Shown here one piece after another: positions 11,058 through 22,439 of a DNA stretch of 64,000 nt. The stretch spans positions 92,193,891 to 92,257,890 of the forward strand of contig CM065298.1 of NCBI GenBank assembly GCA_032871835.1, given 5' to 3'. Source of the DNA: Dipteronia dyeriana (taxonomy: Eukaryota > Streptophyta > Magnoliopsida > Sapindales > Sapindaceae). The notes beneath the pieces were generated by a model that saw only the letters and a program-made list of their open reading frames with translations, was not told the origin of the DNA and ran no database searches. Both the position numbers and the translations under genes were made by a program. Each line of letters starts with the position of its first letter. Position 1 is the first letter of the stretch.

Positions 11058-11147
11058 ACACGTAAAAAACGAGTTAATTTTATAAATTTTTTAAAAAGAT
11101 GTTAGTTATTAACCTGGGTCTCCTAAAAGGGTAATTCTCAATAAGAC
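11058..11147 (-). repeat. Right terminal inverted repeat of the 4.5-kb element
   Basis: Reverse complement matches 6657-6746, ending in 'tctcaataagac'. Confidence 0.65.
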
Positions 11148-11293
11148 AAAAAAAAGGTGGAATTATCATTACACAGTTGAAAAAGGAATCAAGGTAAAAA
11201 AAAAAAGGAACAATGAAACGAAGTCGTTTTCTTGACAACAAAGGAACCGAGATTCATAAATTTATTCGACATGGCACGTCGTCGTTTCGTAGG

Positions 11294-11301
11294 TATAAAA
11301 T
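11294..11301 (+). promoter_or_regulatory. Probable TATA box of the LUC7-like gene
   Basis: 'tataaaat' lies about 230 bp before the LUC7 start codon. It is followed by a pyrimidine-rich leader (11395-11520), as expected for a plant 5' UTR. Two 'gtcgttt' motifs lie just upstream (11223 and 11281). Confidence 0.55.
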
Positions 11302-11523
11302 ACTATGTGTTCTTCGCTTAACTTGTCTCGATAATCTTTCCAAGTCCCTGTCTTTGCTACACATGAACCACACTCACTTGCCCAACCTTTAAAGTCACTT
11401 CTCACAAAATTTCATCCTCAATTTCCCAAATCTTCAGAAAACCTAATTCCTAATTCATCCCCAATTTCTTTTTTCTCTTTTTTATTTCAAATTCACAGTC
11501 TCTCTTTTTATTTAATACATCCA

Positions 11524-14500
11524 ATGGACGCTCAAAGGGCTCTGCTTGACGAACTCATGGGTGCAGGTACATTTCATAAACCCTAATTTTGTTATAAAAT
11601 TACTCTGGGTTTTTGTTTGATTTTATAAATGTATGAGTGTTTGCGATATTACTCGTATATTCTTATTTAAAAAAAAAATGGTTTTGATGTGAATATTGAA
11701 CTGGGTTTTTGGATTTAGCTCGAAACTTGACCGATGAAGAGAGGAAAGGATACAAAGAAATAACTTGGGACGATAAGGAGGTTTGTGCGTTTTATATGGT
11801 TCGGTTTTGCCCTCATGACCTCTTTGTCAACACTCGAAGCGACCTAGGTGCGTTGTAGACTTCACTTTGTTTCAATCAAGCCTGAGGCTTAAGTTTGTAA
11901 TTCAATATTTTGTGAGTAATAAATGTGTCATTGTGATGATTCTTATAGCGTTGAAGGTTTTACTGATTATGGGTTGCTCTTGAATTTTGCATCAGGACCG
12001 TGCTCTAGAATTCATGATCTGAAGTTGAAGGAAAGGTGTGATTTTGAATCTTTATGACATTGAAGTATTGAGCGATTTTTTTTTTATTTTGTGAGGGTTC
12101 TATTACGAGGATTTTTTGCTGATTTTATGTTGTATGCATTTGCCTTGCCTTGCCGATGTAGAGATTTGCATATTCTATGATGTATTGTAGTGAGTTTTTG
12201 TTAAATGTGCCACCTTGTTGGCTTAAGCCATATCTTTATATTAGTAACTTTGCTCGGATTCACCTGTTCCTGATATGATAATGTTACTAATTTGTATTTT
12301 TTCCACTAAATTATCTACTTTCTATACCAGATGTGATATGGTATGTTATTACCAGATGTGATATGGTATGATATGGTATGTTATTGATTGTATGTTCGAG
12401 ACAATTCATATGAGCTCGTCGACTATCTAGTGTTCTAGTAGGCGTTGGGCTCTTGGTGGCCCACCCCAAGCGCTGTGGCCAACTAGACAGCGACTAGACA
12501 GAGCCGCAGTCGACCTTAGGTAGAGAAAGGTTGTGGGGAAGAACCGAAGAAGAGAGAAGAAAAGAGAAGGATGCTAGGGTTTTATTTTTTGTTAAAAAGA
12601 AGTCCAAAACAATGTCGTTTTGGAGTTGAAAAAAAAAACCCCAAAACAACGTCGTTTTGGGCTTTTGGTTAATGAATCCCAAAACGTCATTTTGGGTTTC
12701 TTCTTTTTCAGAAAAAAAAAAACCCTAGCCGCCACCTTCTTTAAAAAAAAAAAAACAAACTCTAGCCGCCGTTGAATAGGCTCCCAGCCGCCTAGGAAGG
12801 CTGCCTAGGCCTAAATCGTGGCAGCCGAGGCCACCTAACGTCTCGGCGACCACCTAGACCGATTACTAGAATTGTAGAACACTACGACTATCCATATTGA
12901 TTTTATGTTATGTTAAAGGAACGATTTACTACTAACTCTGTATTTTGTTAGAGATGATGGTAGTCCTGTCAAGAAACTTCATGTGTTATGGGAAAATGAC
13001 TTGACATCAATTACTGTGAGCACTATTCTTATCATTCGTGTCGTCTTTGAAATACCCGAATGATAAGAATTGTACTGAAAGTAATTGATGTCTGTCACTT
13101 TATGATTTTGATGCCTAGTTAGTAGATATCAGTGGTGCACTGCTATTACTATTGACACTTGAAGATATTAACTGGAATACAGCACTTGAGTATTGGCTTT
13201 GTATTTCCAATTTCTTTGTCTTGAGATATAGCTAAATTATGAGCACATATAAGATGGTTCACTCAAAGAAAGAGTTCTATCAGAAAAAATAAATAAAGTA
13301 AATGTTGATTTTTAGAAATGCTTATTACTAATTTATCTTCAGTTTAGCATTTTTCTGATTTTTTTGCTTCTCTTTATTTAATCCCATCTTGTTTGTTAGA
13401 AAGATGACCTACAATGCTGCTTGCTTTTTTTTTTTGTTCTCCTTCACTTCAGAATGTTTTACTTTGGAGGCAGCATCTGTCTCAACTCTGAGATCAATAT
13501 ATATTTTCCCTCAAAAGCTTCTGGAACTTAGAATGTGATTTGCTTGTCAATATTATCTTCTATCTTGTTGCGATATTTCTGTTGGATAACAGTTATCTGT
13601 GTTTCCCATGCACAATGGCACAGTTATCTTGTATTGGTCTTAAGACCCGTGTTACTGATTAGCATCTATTCTTTATTATAATGAATTTGCAGTGCCCCAG
13701 TACTCTAATATATTTACTGTCTTTATATTTGCTTTTGTGTTTCATGGTGATGTGTGGTACACTAAAAATCTTATGGTTAAAACCTTGTCTTGTATTTTTT
13801 TTTTTGTTATTCCTCTTTAAATGTGTCTTATTTTATTCATGACTTTAGTTTTGAGAAGTCGCCAAGACATGATGCTTACGTGCCCAAATTTGAAGCTGAA
13901 CTTTCACAGTTTTGTGAGAAATTGGTGAGTTTTAGTTTACCGTGACACTATTTTATCCGTGTCTAAATCTCTCTCAGCATATGCTTACACACTAAAAGAA
14001 TTATTTTTTTTTAAGTAAAATATCAAAATTTTGCTTTATAGTAAAAACAAGTGTACTTGTCTCAAACCCATACCAATATTCGTGAGTCTACAACATTATT
14101 TCTACTGACAGAAATTATATTAGTTTCTCTGTGGTTTTATAGTAACATATTTGACGCAATGTTAGTTTGCATGTGAATCGGTCTTAAAAGCCAAAGTTCA
14201 AAGTTTGAACCTTACTGTAGCAAATTTGTATATATTTTGCTGGCTATGTGGTCTATAGCTTTGTTCAAAAAAAAAATTCCTATAAATCTCTGCATGTTAT
14301 GTGATAATACTTATTGTAATATAGGTTATGGACTTGGATAGAAGAGTTCGACGTGGGCGAGAACGCCTTTCTCAAGAAGTTGAACCCGCACCACCTGCTC
14401 CAGTTTCAGGTGAAAAGTCTGAACAGCTATCTGTGCTGGAAGAGAAAATAAAGAACCTGCTGGAACAAGTAGAGGCTCTAGGGGAAGCTGGCAAGGTGGA

Positions 14501-15462
14501 TGAAGCTGAAGCTCTTATGAGAAAGGTGAGGCTATAAGTTCTTGAGGTTCTTTTTTTTTTTTTTTGTGAAGTTTTTGTAAATGTTATAAATCACTGAAAG
14601 TCTACAATTAGGGCTCAATATTTTTTCCAGTCACAGGGCTTAAAATTCTGTCAAAATTCTTATTCTTTTCTTTTTAATCTCCTTGCTGGTTAGAAGTTCA
14701 GTATCTGGTTCCCTTCATTGATTTTGTCTTCCTTTTATGGATCTGATTATTTATCCACAGATCTGATTTTGTCTTCCTAATTTGACTTCCGGTATCTTCT
14801 TGCTGCAGGTGGAGATGCTTAATGTTGAGAAGACAGCGTTGACACAACAGCCCCAGAATGACAAAGTGTTGATGCTAGCTCAGGAGAAAAAAATGGCCCT
14901 GTGTGAGATTTGTGGTTCTTTTCTAGTGGCAAATGATGCTGCTGAGAGAACTCAATCTCACATTACCGGGAAACAGCATATTGGTTATGGCATGGTTCGA
15001 GATTTCATTACTGAATACAAGGTCAGTCTCCATCTATGATTGATTCACAGTTTGGAAGTTATTTATTTTCAGTGAATGAACAATATAAATGATGCTTTCC
15101 AGGAAGCTAAGGAGAAGGCAAGGGAAGAGGAAAGATTAAAAAGGGAGAAAGAGGCAGAAGAGCGGAAGAACCAGAGAGAAAAAGAATCTGAGAGTCGGAG
15201 GAGGAGTGATTCAGGTGACAGGGACAGGTATCGTGATCGAGACCGAGACAGGGAGCGGGAAAGATACAGGGAACGTGAACGAGATCGTGAAAGGTCTCGA
15301 GAGTGGGATGGTAGAGGTAGTAGGGATGGAGGGAGGGGTGTGGATTTGAGATTCAGGAATGAAAGAGATGGAAGCAGGGATAGGTACCGTGATCGAAGCA
15401 GATCACGTTCCCCTGTTAGGCATGGTCACAGGAGGTCACCTAGAAGTCCAGTTCGGCCGTAG
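11524..15462 (+). CDS. LUC7: LUC7-like U1 snRNP-associated pre-mRNA splicing factor, 7 exons
   Basis: Exons read as 11524-11566, 11719-11847, 11996-12035, 13849-13924, 14325-14525, 14809-15021 and 15103-15462. All introns are GT/AG, total 1062 nt, 353 aa. The protein starts MDAQRALLDELMGAARNLT, the standard plant LUC7 N-terminus. A CCCH-type zinc finger uses C37, C45, C60 and H64. A coiled-coil region follows (about 115-165, LSVLEEKIKNLLEQVEAL). A C2H2 finger uses C195, C198, H214 and H220. The C-terminal ~120 residues are an RE/RD/RS-rich tail ending SPRSPVRP. In yeast and plants LUC7 proteins belong to the U1 snRNP and influence 5' splice-site choice in the nucleus. Length and exon layout look intact. 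Intron 3 is enlarged to 1.8 kb and contains a hAT MITE and a long hairpin. Which of the plant LUC7 paralogues this is cannot be settled by eye. Confidence 0.95.
12428..12884. mobile_element. hAT-type MITE (457 bp) in intron 3 of LUC7
   Basis: The element begins TAGTGTTCTA and ends TAGAACACTA, a perfect 10-bp terminal inverted repeat. It is flanked on both sides by the same 8-bp target duplication CGACTATC (12420-12427 and 12885-12892), the hAT signature. The interior is unusual: GC-rich ends with 'gccgcctagg' motifs, A-tracts, and three copies of an 'aaaac.acgtcgttttggg'-like inverted motif. No coding region. Confidence 0.92.
13003..13092. ncRNA. Long near-perfect hairpin in LUC7 intron 3 (possible small-RNA precursor)
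   Basis: Arms 13003-13038 and 13057-13092 are 36 bp each, complementary at 32 positions, and separated by 18 nt. Pairing probably extends ~9 bp further outwards with a small bulge (tgact / agtca). Mismatches cluster in the middle of the stem. The left arm overlaps an exon-like stretch. Could be a young miRNA precursor, a remnant of an inverted element, or nothing functional. Confidence 0.4.
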
Positions 15463-16645
15463 TAGTGGATTCTGTAGATAGTTCTCTGAGCTTTGAAATT
15501 AAATGAGGTAGACTTTAATATCTGAGAGTTTTATTAATGTGTGTTTTGGAGTCTGGTGTTACATTGTCGTCAATCATCATGGGTGAAATGTTTTCTTGAT
15601 ATCTCACAGCTTTGTTGAGACTATACCATCTCCCTTTCAACAATATTGTTAAAGAAGAAAAGGGTTGAGGTAGGTATAACTATATTGTTGTAACTCTTGA
15701 TATATCATTTATTTTAGGTATGGTTAAACTTAATTTCTTTTTATGCTTGGTCTTTGAAACATTGTTTCGGGATCCCTTTTTTGGGGTCATTGATGGCAGA
15801 CCTGTTCTTTAGTATATAAGAGGACAGGCTCAAAAACATAGGCATGACACTGCTGCTGAGGGAGGGGTACTTTTTTCAATTTTTTAGAGGTAACATATAC
15901 ATCTCATCACCTTGCCATAGACTAACTTCCCTTGTCGTGCATTTGTTTGCCTTTTCTTTGCCTGGTTCTTTTTCTCCTGAATGTTAAGTTACACCAATTT
16001 TCTGTTTGAAAATGCTGGAAGAAAGAAAATTCAAGACATCGATCAGGAAATTCGGTACATTTACTCCTACATCTTTTTTAGGTTCATTTTACATGACTAT
16101 ATACATGAGCTGAGAGCCCCATGATTTGAAATAAGTGTAGCATTTGACTCTTCGTTGATAATTAAAAGATAAAAGGCTTATTTTCTTCCTCTTCTCTTCC
16201 CTTACCCGTTCATTCATGTTTGAATGACTATAGTGTTGCCTGCAATATTTGCATCAATGGGTTGTTATTACTGCCAGTAGATTATGGGAGTTGGACGGTA
16301 ATTAATGTACGATCCTTACTATTTATCTTCATGTGAAAACATATTTCCTTTTTTGACAGATTCGGTGTATTTTTGGAGTTAAAACTTCAATACTTGGGTC
16401 AGATGGTTGGTTATAACTATTAGGTAACTACTTTTGTCTTTGCAAAGTGATATATTCTGTAGCTTCTTAGTTGTCTCTTCAAGCCACAGTTTCATTGGCT
16501 AAGTTTTTTCCTGATGCATGAAAATCTACTTCGGTGAACCGGGAAAGCAAATGCCTGGGTGTTTTGAGGTAACAAAATGCGTAATCTACCTAGTTTGCAC
16601 AAAAGACAGGTAACTTGGTGAACCTTGGTGGTTGTATATAGTTTT
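15463..16645. other. LUC7 3' UTR and intergenic DNA
   Basis: The first ~250 bp after the LUC7 stop are T-rich with near-canonical polyadenylation motifs ('aaattaaatgag' at 15497), fitting a plant 3' UTR. The remainder, to the MITE at 16646, is AT-rich with no open frame or repeat that I recognise. Confidence 0.5.
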
Positions 16646-16816
16646 GAGTAATGCTACACAATCTAAAAATTTAGTTTAAATTTCAATCCAAATAATGTAG
16701 CAAGTGAGTTGTCATCACTACACACAACATGGGATGATGTGGTTAATAAAAAAACCACTTGTTATATTATTTAGGTTGAAATTTAGGTTAAAATTTTGGG
16801 TTGACTAACGTTAGTG
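16646..16816. mobile_element. Mutator-type foldback MITE (171 bp) with 9-bp target duplication
   Basis: The ends fold back over about 60 bp: 'gagtaatgctaca...aatttcaatccaaataatgtagcaagtg' against the reverse complement of the right half, 'cactaac...aatttcaacctaaataatataacaagtg'. The same 9-mer TATAGTTTT flanks both sides (16637-16645, 16817-16825). A 9-bp duplication and the 'gagtaatgctac' tip suit Mutator-derived MITEs. Confidence 0.75.
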
Positions 16817-16825
16817 TATAGTTTT

Positions 16826-17995
16826 TGCTAGTTAATATATATATATATATATATTATGTTTGGGCAAGAATGATTGTACAGGAATTTAAGTCTTGCTGCA
16901 CCTGAACTGTTCCATTAAAAGATGAAATTTGTGCAGCAAAATGTGAATGAAATGGGGTTGGAATTCGTTCTTTATGCCCAGTTACTCAGTGAAATGTCTT
17001 GGCATATAAATTTCTTTAGAGTAACCTTCAAAAGACGTTTCCTAGCATGGACACTAGTTATGACTTGTAAGAGAGAGGCTTTGCACCTAAAATCCTATAT
17101 TTGCTAAAATAAAAATAAAATTCCATTATTGGATCATTGTCAAAGTTAATGAATTTTAAATCGATGTTGATGGATTAAGAAATTATTTGGATTTGTGTGG
17201 ATGAACTAATATTTCATATCTTAAATTTACTATTTTAAGTCGCACCATTCCCTTCATGTTAAAGGCGGGGGTTTGAGTTTCGTTATTTATATTTTACAAG
17301 TATGTTTGAGTAGTTTTATCTTAGTATATTGTTTGATCTCGGTAAGTTCCGTTATAACTTTAACCGGTTTGTCGTCAAATTTCAAAAGGAAAAGTTCTAG
17401 TGCTAAACGGAGATTAGGCTGATTGTATGTTTCTCAGCTTGTGAGTTTCAGTCATGTCTCTATCTTAAACTTAGAAGTGCTAAATCATTTCCACCTTCAA
17501 AATTAGAGTGGAATGGATGTGGATGCAATTTGTTGCTGTGCTATTTCAAATTAATCCAGAGGAACGATGAGACTGCAAACTACGAACAAGCATTAATGAA
17601 ACATTGTCTCTATTTCTTTCTATTAAAAATGAGATAAACAGAAATTTTAAAACCTTAAATTTTAGTTAGTTACATGTGAAATTGTTCTATTTTTTTTTTG
17701 TTTTAAAACGAAGTAATTGTTCTAAATTTTATTACTATTTTTTTAGGGATAAAGGAATGAAACTTGATCGATTAGAATGTATCATAATATAGTCTTATCA
17801 ATTAATTAAAAGAATATATCTAGATTGAGATAATAATGATGGTAGATAGACCAACAAGAGATAAGTTTGATGAAACTGGTTTAGTTTATCACCTTTTTTT
17901 TTTCTAAAATTTGACACTGACCGGGTCATGGGTCGGTTGAAATTTGGGTCATGGGTCAACCGTCTCGGATCTGTTGGGACCTGAGTAGGGGTGGC
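16826..17995. other. Intergenic AT-rich DNA
   Basis: Holds a short (AT)n run just after the MITE (16835-16855) and two phrases of 'gggtcatgggtc' near 17935-17960, which are typical of degenerate transposon DNA. No gene seen. Confidence 0.4.
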
Positions 17996-19729
17996 AACAG
18001 GGTGGGACGGGTTAGAGCCGCCTTAAAACCCGAAACCCGGTTTTTAACTGTTGCCCTATACCCGCCCTGTAACTTGGTCGAGTCAAACATCTTTGCCCCA
18101 ATTCCGATCCAAACGGGGCAATGGTGCCTCAAGTTCGATCCGCTTGCCCCGTGCAAATTAGAAAACACAAATCCCAAATTGGAACAAAAATACAAAATAC
18201 ATTCAAGTAACAATAAATTCCATTCAACATCTATACAATTATGATATTTCCTAACATAAATCCATATAAAATTTAACTAATTGTATAGTTCATATGGATC
18301 TGATAACACATTACACAGTAGGGTTCAAAAGATAAATAGCACTTTTTGGAGGTGACGTTTCAACACTGTTTTAATAACTTATGTTTAAAAGGCATTTATT
18401 ATGTTGAACCGATAAAAATGCCCCAAATAGTTGTTTCATCAGAATCTTTCATACATTTTTTACAGTGAGAGTTATGAAATAGAGAGAGAAAGTTCCATTG
18501 AAACTCAGGCGCTACGCAGACGCATTCGGGGCTCGATCTTTTGAAATATATTCTTGATTCTTTGAAAAATATTCTCGATTCGATCCTTTAAAAAAAATCT
18601 CGAAATTTTTTCTCGATCCTTTGAAAAATATTCTCGATCCTTTGAAAAAAATCTCGAACCTTTAAAAAATCTTTTTGATCCTTTGAACAAAAATCTCGAT
18701 CTTTTAAAAAATATTCTCGATTCGATTATTTGAAAAATATTCTCGATTTGATCATTTGAAAAATATTCTCGATCCTTTGAAAAAAAATCTCGATCCTTTG
18801 AAAAATATTCTCGATCATTTGACAAAAATTCTCGATCCTTTAAAAAATATTTTCGATTCGATCCTTTGAAAAATATTCTCGATTCGATCATTTGAAAAAT
18901 ATTCTCGATCATTTGATAAAAATTCTCGATCTTTTAAAAAATATTCTCGATTCTTTGAAAAAAAATATTCATACATGTTCATACAAAGACTGGATAACAA
19001 ATCATAATGAATTGATACACTATTAAACCACATAGAAATATATAAAAATATATAAACGAAGATCACAAATATATGTTATCTTCTTATGCGGAATCTGGAG
19101 AGAGACAAGTTTTTTAGAGAGAGAGAGGAATTATCATTTTCAAAGTGTAGATGGAAACACAATGAGATTAAAAAAATAGATTATTTAAGGGCAATTTGGG
19201 TAGTTCACCATAATTGGTGCCTTTTAAACTTAAGTTATTAAAGTGATGACATCACTGCAACACACATAAAAAAAGGTGACATATTTCACAATTTCCACTT
19301 ACTACACAGTAACACTGGTACACCATACAAGTACACAACCAGTAACCTTCATCATTCTGTTGAAGTTGAGAGTTGAAAGTAAATCAACAACTCACTTTCA
19401 CCAAAGAATAACTAAAGAAGGAAAGGAGTCAAGGACATCGACGATCAAGATTTAGGACGTGCGACGATTGGCTACTGGCGAAGACGGATAACAATCGGCT
19501 ACGGGCGAGTGGGCGACGACATCACGACGGTCGATGATCGATGACGAGGCGGGTCGAGGTAAAAGCGGTTGCCCTATACTCGATCCAGTAACCCGATCCA
19601 GTAACCCGATCGGGTCATGAAGTTTGTCCCAAACCCACCCGGTTACCTGATTTTACTGCTCCAAACCTGCCTCAAACAGATCGGGGCCTCGCAGGTTTAG
19701 GGAGGGTCGAGGAATTTTGCCACCCCTAG
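17996..19729. mobile_element. Non-autonomous hAT-like element (1.73 kb)
   Basis: Ends are TAGGGGTGGCAA (17996) and its inverse TTGCCACCCCTA (19729), a terminal motif common to plant hAT elements. Sub-terminal DNA at both ends is rich in 'acccgatccagtaaccc'-like motifs on opposite strands. No transposase. The interior carries a ~20-bp tandem array. I could not find a convincing 8-bp target duplication. Confidence 0.65.
18535..18968. repeat. ~20-bp tandem array inside the hAT-like element
   Basis: About twenty units of 'ctcgatcctttgaaaaatatt' with variants (tttgaacaaaaat, 'catttgacaaaaatt'; extra 'gatt' in some). It generates long repetitive frames on the minus strand (KDREYFSKDREFLSNDREYF type) that are artefacts of the array. 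Confidence 0.9.
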
Positions 19730-20079
19730 ATTTGATGGGTCAACTACTACAGGTACGAATCAAAATGTAACTTCTAGTGAAATGGGTCTTTCCCATGCTT
19801 TGTAATTTATTTGACAGACAAATATGATCGATACAATAGTTACGAATTAACTACCAAATCGTCCTCTTTAAGACATCCTTAATCAGGGTAGACACAAATA
19901 ATGGTGTAAAATTGGAGTGGCTCGACCCATTAGGCACAGCCTGCCGATGCCCGTTTTTGAAAATGGTGATACAGCGCGGCACGTCGGCCTGCCTTAGTCG
20001 GGTCGTGCCTGGTCCACGAGCCGTTCCATAATCATTTTCGAATCCGATTTTAAAAAATTAAGTTTGATTGGATTTTGAG

Positions 20080-20114
20080 TTTAGGGTTTAGGGTTTAGGG
20101 TTTAGGGTTTAGGA
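20080..20114 (+). repeat. Short interstitial telomere-type repeat (TTTAGGG)4-5
   Basis: Four perfect TTTAGGG units and one imperfect unit (TTTAGGA) lie inside the 3' part of the hAT element, just beyond the transposase stop codon. Confidence 0.95.
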
Positions 20115-20372
20115 TTTACGGAAAATACAGTAATACATAAAAAATAAAGTAATAAAAAAAGATGTTATTACGAAAATATGAAATGAATAATTTTTTATTC
20201 ATTTAATTATTTTTCACTTATGGAATTCAGTATTACATATTTACATGATTGCCTCATTAAAAACCTTACCAAGAAAAATCCAGTGGGATAAAAACTTGGT
20301 AAGGGAAAAAAATGCAATCGTATTGCAACTTGCAAATAAATACACATGTAAAAGTATAACCTAGTTCTGGCC

Positions 20373-22396
20373 TTAGCCACTACTGGAAGGCTCATAAATA
20401 TATATATTGTTGAAATTTAGAATAAGTTCTTTATCTACAGTTTGATTTTGCAATCTTTTTTTAGCATGCTCACAATCCCGAAGGCATGTTAATACCTCCA
20501 CCATCTCTGGAGACAAACAGTTTCTTCTTGGTTCAATTATGCATCCACTGGTGTTGAAAGCTTGTTCTGAAGACACCGTTGACATGGGGATAACCAGTAC
20601 GTCACGTGCTAAGTGTGACAGAACTGGATACCTGTATGTATAGGTCTTCCACCATAACAACAAATCAAAGTCTTCATTGTCTTCATTGTCTTCAATAGCA
20701 TCGAACTGTGCTTCAAGGTACCTAATTAATTCGGTACAAGAAGATAGGTCAGATCTTTGCCCTAAAGAAGTACTTGCTGATTTGTCTTTTTTTCGCCGTT
20801 TCAGAAGGCTCCAACTTGTTTGCTTTGGCTCTGTCTCCGATTGTGTTGATTAGGGGGTGTCAATGTTGCCAAACCTGCTATCATATATACGAAAAATCTT
20901 GAACAACTTGGTTCGAATATCAGTAATTTGTTCTAAACAATCTATTGACAAATTAGTACCAATAAACTCAAGCAAAACTTCTAAACCAAATAATTTAACA
21001 ATAGGATCTACTATAAGACTTAAGGTATAAAGTAGAGGAATGTTAGCTCAATATTTTTTCAACTTTGTCTTCATGGCAACAACTGTAGCGCCTAGATTTT
21101 CATCTTCTCTATAACTATTTAACACTTTAGACATTTCCACTATCTGATGGATTGTCTGGGAAGGTATGGGGTAATAGACCTCAAAAAGAGTTACAGTGGC
21201 ATTGTAAAAAATCTTTAAAAATTGAACAAAAACCCTTGCCACATACCAATCGTCTATGGTAAGTGTTTTTGTTTCAGGACGATCAGTTTCGGTCAATTTC
21301 ATGTTATAAAAACATGTAATGGTTATATCATAATCCAAACAATTTGTCAACATTAAGTAAGTAAAGTTCCACCTTACCGGCATATGAGTTTTGGTTTGCT
21401 ACCGTTTCATTTACAGTGTCTCTTGAATTCACTGAATCTTGGATTAGAACTGCAATTCCAAGAAATGACATCTCTGATGCAATCTATTTGGTCGCTTACC
21501 TATTTTAAATCAGTCTGTACAACTAAATTTATAATATGACATGCACACCTTTGATGGAATAAATAACCTTCATATTTGCGGGATATTTCTTGCAACAAAC
21601 AATGCAATAGAGCTAGTATTTGCATATGCATTATCTAATGTGATAGAAAGGATGTGATGCGTGATTTCATAAGTTTCTAAAACAGAAAGAATGACATTAA
21701 AAATATTTTTTGCGGTATGTGTAAAATCCATAGGACGAAAACCAAGAATTCTTTTGTTATCCTTCATTCAGAATCTAAATAGTTTCTTGTGACACATAAA
21801 TAGTCCTGTTTGGAACATGCATTCAAAATATCAGAAGTTAATGCAATAGAGACACTTAAATGTTGTATATCAGCAATCAAGTCATCTTTTTGGGTTTCAA
21901 ACAATCTTATCAAATCATTTCTAGTTGTGGTTCTAGAAACAGGTTCAAATTGGGGGTTGTATGCAGATGTGATTAATTCTTTAAAAAATAAATTGCCACT
22001 AACACTGATCGATTGATCAGTTTTTGCAATGTATCGTGCCAAACACTCTCTAACGTGCATGACGTCGAGCTACCACGTCGTAACAGACCCGTCTGGATGC
22101 CGTTGTAGTTGTGTCTGGGTTGTAGTGTCTACATGTCCATGTGTTGGCATACATTTGTGCATATGCCTTCTCAAATGTCTGGTTCCCCTTCTACTTGTGG
22201 CATAATCCTTATGACAAAACTTATATTTAGCTCTGGGTCAGGCCGTCCCATCTGGGAGTATCATTTCGACTATGTTGAAACACTGTCACACATCTGATGT
22301 TAATCTTCTAAGACGTGATGTTGGTGTAACGACGGAACCAGAAGGTCTTGCTGGAGTATGGGTCGGCTCAAAAATATGAAATTCATCGTTGAACAT
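20373..22396 (-). pseudogene. hAT transposase (BED zinc finger to hATC dimerisation domain), broken
   Basis: An ATG at 22396 opens a frame into a BED-type zinc finger near 22150-22260 (core KYKFCHKDYATSRRGTRHL then RRHMHKC). Two in-frame TGA codons lie just before the finger, both where hAT BED proteins normally have Trp. Further downstream are pieces of the catalytic core (22060-21764, 21767-21570, 21383-21048; for example SITLDNAYANTSS). The C-terminal hATC domain (20663-20373) contains YPVLSHLARDVLVIPMSTVS, SSEQAFNTSG and CLSPEMVEVLTCLRD. Cut-and-paste transposase of the Ac/Ds type that would act on the element's own ends. Several stops and frame changes make it non-functional. Order and spacing of domains match full-length plant hAT transposases. 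Confidence 0.88.
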
Positions 22397-22439
22397 GTTC
22401 AAACCGTCAGAAAAATAAGACTGCTGGTTATGACATTTT

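Larger units (their letters stand above)
6657..11147. mobile_element. 4.5-kb non-autonomous DNA element with ~90-bp terminal inverted repeats (Mutator-like)
   Basis: The left end (gtttattgataactaaccc) and the reverse complement of the right end (gtcttattgagaattaccc) match. The match continues inward through 'gggagtctcaagttaa.aactaac' and 'aactaactt.ttt...acg' for about 90 bp. The interior has no transposase and no convincing gene. It holds internal duplications, two palindrome arrays and AT-rich DNA. Long inverted ends without coding capacity fit Mutator-like non-autonomous elements. I found no clear 9-10-bp target duplication, so the superfamily is inferred. The right end lies only ~150 bp from the LUC7 TATA box. 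Confidence 0.6.

Noticed and set aside
12956..13020. Constitutive extra exon of LUC7
   Set aside because: Its 64-nt length would shift the frame, and exons 3 and 4 join perfectly without it; kept only as a finding.
18505..19066. Minus-strand frames with repeated KDREYFSKDRE-type peptides
   Set aside because: Artefact of the ~20-bp tandem array; repeat unit length and stop-free frames explain it.
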